From: Chloroflexota bacterium | GTDB taxonomy: Bacteria > Chloroflexota > Anaerolineae > Anaerolineales > UBA4823 | Assembly: GCA_012798185.1 (NCBI GenBank) | Contig: JAAZNS010000431.1 | Coordinates: forward strand, 1-11,169 | Length of the DNA: 11,169 nt | Reading direction: 5' to 3' | In this document: positions 5,577 through 11,169 of the stretch, one piece after another | Position numbering within the stretch: position 1 is the stretch's first letter | Layout: every line of letters begins with the position of its first letter | The notes under the pieces: model-generated | What the model saw: the letters and a program-made list of their open reading frames with translations, nothing else | The model's database searches: none | What the model was told of the DNA's origin: nothing | Position numbers and translations under genes: made by a program

Positions 5577-7145
5577 ATGAGCGCCCTTACGATCAACAAA
5601 AATATCCCTGTTTTCCTTCTTATCGTCCTCATCATGGCAAGCCTGACTCTGGCATGTGCTCAATCAGCTTTACCTGAAGAAGATGCTTCCTGGCGCGTTC
5701 CCGCTGCTCAAGCCTCCATGACACCTGCAGCACAATCGCCTAATTTACTCTCTTTGCTGCCACCCACAAGGATGCCTGGCGCGCCAATTTTGACCCCAAC
5801 GCCCGATATTCCTCATCCAGTTCCCTCGCCGCGCGCCGATGCTGATCAATATATCGTTCAATTTGGCGATACCCTGGGCAGCATCGCTGAACAATACAAT
5901 ATCAGTCAGGAACAACTCATGGAAGCCAATCAGCTTACCGACCCCAACAGGCTGGATGTAGGTCAAACGTTGAATATTCCCATAGCAACGCCCGAAGGAG
6001 GCAGCCCGGATTTTAAAATCATTCCCGATTCCGAGCTGGTTTATGGACCAGCCAGCGCATTATTCGATTTGAAAGCCTTTGTCTTAAGCAAAGGAGGCTA
6101 CCTTGCCAGTTATCAAGAAGAGGTCAGCGATAGAATTCTCAGCGGGGCAGATGTCGTTTTACGCGTGGCGCAGGATTATTCGGTCAATCCCCGATTATTG
6201 CTGGCTGTGCTTCAATATCAAAGTAAATGGCTGACCAAAGCCAACCCCAAGGCAGCAACCTTGGAATATCCGCTCGGGCTGCGTGAACCGGCAAGAAAGG
6301 GTTTATACCACCAGCTTGCCTGGGCAGCCAACCAGCTCAACCGCGGCTTCTATCTTTACCGGGTCAATGGCGCCAGCACCTGGCTGCTTGCCGATGGACG
6401 CGTCATACCAGTGGCTACAACAATAAACGCCGGTACTGCTGGTGTGCAAAATCTTTTTGCTCAGTTATACGGCGAGAAGGAATGGATTGCTGCCATCACC
6501 CAGGATGGATTGCACGCAACTTATGTCGAGCTATTTGGATACCCCTTTGATATGGCAATAGAGCCACTTGTCCCGCCTCAGGTAAAATCCCCTTCTCTGC
6601 AGCTCCCCTTTGAGCCTGGCAAAATTTGGTCCTTTACCGGCGGTCCGCATGCGGGCTGGGGCAGCGGTTCTGCTTGGGCAGCTTTAGATTTTGCTCCCCC
6701 TGGTGACTTGACGGGCTGTGTGATGAGTGAAGACTGGGTTGTTGCTGTAGGTGACGGGCTGATCCTGCGCACGGGCGAAGGTGTTGTTATCCAAGATTTG
6801 GATGTGCTGGGCGATTTGCCTGTCGATGGATATGAACAAACCGGCTGGGTGATTTTATACATGCACATCGACAGCAAAGACCGTGTACAACCTGGCACCT
6901 ATGTGAAGGCAGGCGATGCCATCGGTCATGCCTCCTGCGAGGGTGGTATCTCGAACGGCACACATGTTCACATTGCCAGACGATATAATGGTGAATGGAT
7001 TCCCGCAGATCAAAACCTTCCATTTATCTTAGATAATTGGGTTTCGGGCAGTCTTGGCACAGAATATGACGGGTTTTTAGAACGTAATGGTAAACGTATT
7101 GAAGCTGAAGAATTTCAAACCGAAGAAAATGACATCCAGCGTTAG
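5577..7145 (+). CDS. LysM / lysozyme-like / M23 peptidase lipoprotein, copy 1
   Basis: From ATG 5577 the product has 522 residues. A lipoprotein signal ends in LTLAC (C27). A Pro-rich linker leads to a LysM domain (about 91-136; FGDTLGSIAEQYN) for peptidoglycan binding. Residues 154-337 form a lysozyme-like helical region with SVNPRLLLAVLQYQS, where Q213 stands in place of the Glu found in the sister genes. The C-terminal M23 domain (342-490) holds the zinc-peptidase set: GGPH (H358), ALDF (D371), YMH (H430) and GTHVH (H463, H465). It probably cuts peptidoglycan peptide bridges outside the membrane. C381 and C454 are conserved in the sister genes and may form a disulfide. A TTG at 5538 would add 13 residues, but ATG 5577 gives a normal signal peptide. 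The stop overlaps the next gene by 17 bp, suggesting an operon. Confidence 0.9.
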   Translation: MSALTINKNIPVFLLIVLIMASLTLACAQSALPEEDASWRVPAAQASMTPAAQSPNLLSLLPPTRMPGAPILTPTPDIPHPVPSPRADADQYIVQFGDTLGSIAEQYNISQEQLMEANQLTDPNRLDVGQTLNIPIATPEGGSPDFKIIPDSELVYGPASALFDLKAFVLSKGGYLASYQEEVSDRILSGADVVLRVAQDYSVNPRLLLAVLQYQSKWLTKANPKAATLEYPLGLREPARKGLYHQLAWAANQLNRGFYLYRVNGASTWLLADGRVIPVATTINAGTAGVQNLFAQLYGEKEWIAAITQDGLHATYVELFGYPFDMAIEPLVPPQVKSPSLQLPFEPGKIWSFTGGPHAGWGSGSAWAALDFAPPGDLTGCVMSEDWVVAVGDGLILRTGEGVVIQDLDVLGDLPVDGYEQTGWVILYMHIDSKDRVQPGTYVKAGDAIGHASCEGGISNGTHVHIARRYNGEWIPADQNLPFILDNWVSGSLGTEYDGFLERNGKRIEAEEFQTEENDIQR

Positions 7146-8751
7146 CAGCCTTTTTAATAAACGCTATCTCGGGATTATATTAACAAGTACAGTATTGATA
7201 TTTGCAAATCTGGCATGCGTCAGCACGCATTATTGGGTAGCGCCTCATTCCAGCCCTACCATCCCACCTGAAATTGCTCTGCTCGCCAACACACCCATAC
7301 CGCTGGAAAACCTGCCCACCGCTACACCGCTGCCAACAGACCCTCCCCTGCCAACCCCCCCCCCCGTGATTTTCGATACTCCCACGCCAACAATACCACC
7401 GTCACCAACCATCCCGACGAATGCGCCGCCTTTTCTATACTATGTTCAGGCTGCCGATACATTACCGGTCATTGCGGTGAGGTTTAATGTTGGGGTGGAT
7501 GAAATTAAATCACCCAATCCCATACTGACCGATACACTGCTTACACCAGGTCAATTATTGATCATCCCAAGGCGCCTAGCAAACACCACCTCCTCCCAAC
7601 AAATCCTTCCCGACAGCGAATTGGTGTTTTCACCCTCCGCAACCGATTTCAATATCGAAGATTACATTAATAAAGCCGGGGGCAAGCTAAGTACGTACAC
7701 TGAATGGTTGAAAAGCACCAGTACGACCAGCGGTGCACAAATCATCCAAAGGGTGGCGTTAGAAAATTCAATCAACCCACGCCTCTTGCTGGGACTTTTG
7801 GAATACCACAGCCATTGGGTTACCGGGCAGCCAGAAAACCAATTGCAAGAGGATTATCCGATGGGATTAGTCGATTTAAATGCCAAAGGCTTATATCGTC
7901 AATTAGTATGGGCTGTCAATCAGCTATCCGTTGGATATTTCAACTGGCGCGAAGGCCGCATCCTCGAGCTGAACTTTCATCAGGATGGTTATTCAACCCG
8001 CCTGGCACCCGATTTAAACGCCGGCAGCGTAGCCCTGCAATACTATTTCTCTAAATTATATGATGGTCAACGCTGGCTGGAAGCCATTGACCTGAAAGAT
8101 GGCTTCCCCGCCATATACGAACGTATGTTTGGTAATCCCTGGATTCGAGCGCAATCCGTCGAACCGCTTTATCCACCAGGATTGGAACAGCCGCCCCTTA
8201 TTCTTCCTTTTGAGATGAACCAATCCTGGGCTTATACAGGCGGTCCACACGGCGCGTGGGAACAGGAAGGATCCTATGCTGCCCTGGATTTTGCCCCGCC
8301 CAGTGCCAATTCGGGCTGCATCCCCTCAAACGCCTGGGTTACAGCCGCTGCCTCGGGTCTGGTGGTGCGTTCGGGAGGCGGAGTCATCGTTTTGGATTTG
8401 GATGGCGATGGTTTCGAACAAACCGGCTGGGCGATTCTCTATTTACATGTCTCAACCGAAGATGCTGTTCCGGTAGGAAAATGGGTGGAAATGGGACAAC
8501 CGCTGGGGCATCCCTCTTGTGAAGGCGGGCATGCCACCGGCACGCACGTCCATATTGCCCGTAAATTCAACGGGGAATGGATCGCCGCCGATGGTCCAAT
8601 GCCCTTTAATCTCAGCGGTTGGGTAGCGCATGCTGGCAGTAAAGCTTATTACGGCACGCTGACCCGTGATGGCAAAACCATCACTGCCAGTACGGGCAGC
8701 TCGCATTTATCGATCCTTGAACGCAATACAGATGATCCGGTCAATCCGTAA
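7129..8751 (+). CDS. LysM / lysozyme-like / M23 peptidase lipoprotein, copy 2
   Basis: From ATG 7129 the product has 540 residues. The lipoprotein signal ends in NLAC (C30). A long Pro/Thr linker (about 50-102) contains three prolines encoded by a run of eleven C (7355-7365). The LysM domain (103-150) is divergent: its usual GD reads AAD. The lysozyme-like region (168-347) carries SINPRLLLGLLEYHS (E225). The M23 domain (356-505) has H374, D387, H440, H473 and H475, plus the cysteine pair C397/C464. It should bind and cut peptidoglycan on the cell surface. It is closer to copy 3 than to copy 1: both share VALENS before NPRLLL and NLSGW near the end. An ATG at 7087 is in frame, but it lies 59 bp inside the upstream gene and adds 14 charged residues before the signal, so 7129 is preferred. 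A weak GAAG site lies just upstream. Confidence 0.9.
   Translation: MTSSVSSLFNKRYLGIILTSTVLIFANLACVSTHYWVAPHSSPTIPPEIALLANTPIPLENLPTATPLPTDPPLPTPPPVIFDTPTPTIPPSPTIPTNAPPFLYYVQAADTLPVIAVRFNVGVDEIKSPNPILTDTLLTPGQLLIIPRRLANTTSSQQILPDSELVFSPSATDFNIEDYINKAGGKLSTYTEWLKSTSTTSGAQIIQRVALENSINPRLLLGLLEYHSHWVTGQPENQLQEDYPMGLVDLNAKGLYRQLVWAVNQLSVGYFNWREGRILELNFHQDGYSTRLAPDLNAGSVALQYYFSKLYDGQRWLEAIDLKDGFPAIYERMFGNPWIRAQSVEPLYPPGLEQPPLILPFEMNQSWAYTGGPHGAWEQEGSYAALDFAPPSANSGCIPSNAWVTAAASGLVVRSGGGVIVLDLDGDGFEQTGWAILYLHVSTEDAVPVGKWVEMGQPLGHPSCEGGHATGTHVHIARKFNGEWIAADGPMPFNLSGWVAHAGSKAYYGTLTRDGKTITASTGSSHLSILERNTDDPVNP
7355..7365 (+). repeat. C11 homopolymer inside copy 2 of the LysM/M23 genes
   Basis: Eleven consecutive cytosines in the proline linker, between signal peptide and LysM domain. 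A one-base slip would remove LysM, lysozyme-like and M23 domains from the product. Tracts of this kind act as on/off switches for surface genes in some bacteria; no such role is shown here. Confidence 0.9.
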
Positions 8752-10348
8752 GATTCTTACAAAAACCATTGCCCTTTGGTTTGCGCTGCTAATATTTCTA
8801 ATCAGTTGTGGGGATTTACCTCACCAGCCGATAGGAACGCAAGCCACAGCGAGGATTTTCGGCGAGGTCATTGCGCCAAGCGTAACGAATACGATTACAT
8901 CATTAGCCCCGACGCATTGGGAAACACCCATCATTAAAATACTAGGAACACCAAAGAACACCCCTGAATTAACAAAAACTTTTCTCAAGCAAAGAACATC
9001 TACACCAACACCGCTTGTATATTATGCGCAATCCGGTGATACACTTTCTGTGGTAGCCAGCCATTTCAATATCTCGACCACTGAAATCACTTCAGCGCAG
9101 AGCATTCCCTCCCAAGGATTGATACCTTACAATCAGCCACTTTATCTGCCTGCCAGCCTGGCTCATCGGATAAAACCTGATTATTTATTGCCAGATAGCG
9201 AGGTTGTATACAGCATCTCAGCCGTAGATTTTAATATTTCAGCATATCTAAAAAAATCAGGAGGATTCCTCAGCACATATCGGGAATACCTGGCAAGCAC
9301 AGGCTGGACCAGCGCCGCAGATATTATCCAGCGCGTTGCCCTTGAGAATTCGGTGAATCCCCGGCTATTGCTTGCACTATTGGAATATCGCTGCCATTGT
9401 GTATCTGGAGATATTGCACCAGAATGTGATAAGGATGCCTTGCTGGGGAATGGTGATTTTCGCCGTGCGGGTCTTTTCCGCCAGCTAAGCTGGGCATCCA
9501 GCCAGCTTGCGCTAGGATATTACGGCTGGCGCTCCGGCAAACTCGCCGAATTCTCCCTTAAAGATGGCAGTATCATAAGCCCTGCACCGAATTTAAATGC
9601 AGGCAGTGTAGCTTTATTGGTTTACTTTGCCTTCGAAAAAGATCGAGAGAAATGGATTGAAGCCGTCAATCCCCAATCAGGTTTTATATCCCTTTATAAG
9701 GATATGTTTGGCGATCCATGGAAACGCGCGGCGTCAATCGAACCGCTGCTGCCCGCCGATTTAACCCAAACACCCATGCAGCTTCCTTTCGAACCAGGGC
9801 GGGGCTGGAGCTATACCAGCGGTCCGCATGCTGCCTGGGAAGAGAACGGCGCACAGGCAGCATTAGATTTTGCGCCTGCTACCTATAACAGCGGATGCCT
9901 GCCTACTGATGCCTGGGTAACGGCTGTCGCTGATGGACTGGTGGTTCGCTCTGCATTTAACTACGTGATTCAAGACCTGGATGATCCATTCGATGGTAAA
10001 AGCGATGGGTTGGAACAAACCGGATGGGCAGTGCTTTATATGCACATTGCCGAAAAAGGGGCTGTCCAAGCGGGTACTTATCTGAAAACCGGCGACCGTA
10101 TCGGTCAGCCGTCCTGTGAAGGCGGACGAAGTACTGGAACCCATGTTCACATTGCCCGGAAATATAATGGCGAATGGGTGCTTGCCGACGGCTATCTCCC
10201 CTTCAATCTTAGCGGCTGGGAGGCGCATGCAGGCAAGAAGCCCTATGAAGGTACACTGACCAAAAACGGACAAACCCTGGTTGCCCATTGGTTTGGTTCA
10301 TTCGAAACCCGCATCGCACTGCCTACCGCAACGCCAAAAACACCCTAA
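8732..10348 (+). CDS. LysM / lysozyme-like / M23 peptidase lipoprotein, copy 3
   Basis: From ATG 8732 the product has 538 residues. The lipoprotein signal ends in LISC (C26). A Thr-rich linker precedes LysM (about 96-140; SGDTLSVVASHFN). The lysozyme-like region (158-340) contains SVNPRLLLALLEY (E218). It then differs from the sister genes, with three cysteines (C221, C223, C232) and the stretch YRCHCVSGDIAPECDKDA where the others have a YPLG-type loop. The M23 domain (348-500) keeps H366, D379, H438, H471 and H473, plus the C389/C462 pair, so it is probably an active zinc peptidase. The tail ends in a short Thr/Pro segment. An in-frame ATG at 8666 lies 86 bp inside the upstream gene and is unlikely, since 8732 gives a compact signal peptide. 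The 20-bp overlap with copy 2 suggests coupled translation. The gene is followed by a 208-bp gap. Confidence 0.9.
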   Translation: MIRSIRKILTKTIALWFALLIFLISCGDLPHQPIGTQATARIFGEVIAPSVTNTITSLAPTHWETPIIKILGTPKNTPELTKTFLKQRTSTPTPLVYYAQSGDTLSVVASHFNISTTEITSAQSIPSQGLIPYNQPLYLPASLAHRIKPDYLLPDSEVVYSISAVDFNISAYLKKSGGFLSTYREYLASTGWTSAADIIQRVALENSVNPRLLLALLEYRCHCVSGDIAPECDKDALLGNGDFRRAGLFRQLSWASSQLALGYYGWRSGKLAEFSLKDGSIISPAPNLNAGSVALLVYFAFEKDREKWIEAVNPQSGFISLYKDMFGDPWKRAASIEPLLPADLTQTPMQLPFEPGRGWSYTSGPHAAWEENGAQAALDFAPATYNSGCLPTDAWVTAVADGLVVRSAFNYVIQDLDDPFDGKSDGLEQTGWAVLYMHIAEKGAVQAGTYLKTGDRIGQPSCEGGRSTGTHVHIARKYNGEWVLADGYLPFNLSGWEAHAGKKPYEGTLTKNGQTLVAHWFGSFETRIALPTATPKTP

Positions 10349-10556
10349 TCTACTGTCCAAATCATTGAACTTGTTTATAGCAATGACTTCAATCATTTGC
10401 CTTTTAGGCGGTAAAGACTATCGTCATTCTTATCGAATTTCTGAAGCATATTGAGCATAATGAGTAAAAAATCCAAACACTCACCGTAGATTAATAATAC
10501 CTGTTTAAAATTATCGTATGCATATTGCTTTTATTGGAAATTTACTATTAGAACGC
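10349..10556 (+). other. Intergenic region between copies 3 and 4
   Basis: No open gene is visible in this AT-rich gap. An imperfect hairpin (GCAATGA 10380-10386 with TCATTTGC 10393-10400, one bulged T) followed by CTTTT could weakly end the upstream transcript. AATTATCGTAT (10509-10519) matches exactly the 11 bases at 5545-5555 before copy 1, so it may belong to the copy 4 promoter. I see no convincing -35/-10 pair. Confidence 0.35.
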
Positions 10557-11169
10557 ATGAAGCAGCTGTGTTTTATTATTAAAAAAAGTTATCTCGTTTT
10601 ACTCAGCCTGAGCATTCTTCTAAGCGGGTGTAATTTTCCAAAAATCGCTAATCCAAATCAATCTCCTGCCTCGCAAGATGAGGGGTCCTTATTTTTCGAG
10701 CACCCTACCCAAACCGTTGAATCGCCGCGAACAACCCCCTCGCCAACCCGCCCAATCTACAAACCAGGGGAACTTGTGGACTATATAGCGCAAAACGGAG
10801 ATACCCTGCCAGCTCTGGCTGCGCGTTTCAACACGACGATTGAGGAAATTATGGAAGCCAATCCAATCGTCCCTCAATCAGCAACCACCATGCCGCCCGG
10901 CATGCCCATGAAAATCCCCATCTATTACGTCCCTTTTTGGGGCAGCGCATATCAAATCATTCCAGACTGCCAATTTGTCAATGGTCCTGCCCAGGTTAAT
11001 TTCAATACAGTAGAATTTGTATCGCAGCACGATGGGTGGTTAAAAATTTACCAGGAATATGCAGGCGGCGAGATGCGCAGCGGCGCCGAAATTGTCGATT
11101 ATGTCGCCAGAAATTACAGCGTCAGCCCCCGGTTATTGATCTCGCTGTTGGAATATAAATCCGGAGCGC
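10557..11169 (+). CDS. LysM / lysozyme-like (probably M23) lipoprotein, copy 4, cut by window end
   Basis: The frame is open from ATG 10557 to the right edge, giving 204 residues with no stop. The lipoprotein signal ends in LLSGC (C25), followed by a Pro/Thr linker. A LysM domain spans about 75-122 (NGDTLPALAARFN, then IEEIMEANP). The lysozyme-like region begins near 133 with IIPDCQFVNGP and continues to SVSPRLLISLLEYKSG, where the window ends. By analogy with the three genes before it, an M23 domain should follow outside the window; this is inference. In its VARNYSV segment it is closer to copy 1 (VAQDYSV) than to copies 2 and 3. An in-frame ATG at 10518 would add 13 residues; 10557 gives the more usual signal peptide. 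A 208-bp gap upstream suggests its own promoter. Confidence 0.85.
   Translation, partial: MKQLCFIIKKSYLVLLSLSILLSGCNFPKIANPNQSPASQDEGSLFFEHPTQTVESPRTTPSPTRPIYKPGELVDYIAQNGDTLPALAARFNTTIEEIMEANPIVPQSATTMPPGMPMKIPIYYVPFWGSAYQIIPDCQFVNGPAQVNFNTVEFVSQHDGWLKIYQEYAGGEMRSGAEIVDYVARNYSVSPRLLISLLEYKSGA

Noticed and set aside
9863..10288. Minus-strand open frame opposite the M23 domain of copy 3
   Set aside because: Shadow of the conserved coding strand; similar shadows occur opposite the same domain in the sister genes.
10399..10409. GCCT/AGGC mini-hairpin after copy 3
   Set aside because: Only four pairs with the T's in the loop, so it cannot act as a terminator.

Overview
The window reads as a piece of a Chloroflexota genome, most likely class Anaerolineae. 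This is inferred from protein style only. Seven of the nine genes start with a lipoprotein signal peptide and lipobox cysteine, followed by long Pro/Thr-rich linkers. Two carry a bacterial NBR1-type Ig-like (four-tryptophan, FW) domain, and four are LysM-led proteins of a type common in that class. All genes lie on the + strand and are tightly packed. No tRNA, rRNA, mobile element or CRISPR array was seen.

Layout. Bases 1-507 hold the 3' end of a secreted protein with an SH3b-like end and a cysteine-containing beta domain. It overlaps by 4 bp (GTGA) the first FW-domain lipoprotein (504-1712). A 216-bp gap with two small hairpins precedes a second FW-domain lipoprotein (1929-3026). queG, the last enzyme of queuosine synthesis, follows 18 bp later (3045-4151), probably in the same transcript. 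A terminator-like hairpin (4264-4310) and a TATAAT box (4321-4326) then separate this unit from a lipoprotein of the CapA metallophosphatase-like family (4347-5504).

From 5577 to the right edge lies a tandem family of LysM / lysozyme-like / M23 peptidase lipoproteins: three complete copies (5577-7145, 7129-8751, 8732-10348), joined by 17- and 20-bp overlaps, and a fourth (10557 onward) cut by the window end.

Together the window looks like a cell-envelope locus. The lipoproteins would sit on the outer face of the membrane. The LysM/M23 proteins would bind and probably cut peptidoglycan, and the FW-domain proteins would bind unknown partners. queG is the only clear cytoplasmic housekeeping gene. 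I see no clearly new system. The points most worth checking are the tandem array with its apparently degenerate lysozyme-like domain and widened M23 metal motif, the complementary tryptophan losses in the two FW domains, a D-to-N change at a probable metal position of the CapA-like protein, and poly-C tracts of 9 and 11 bases inside coding sequence.
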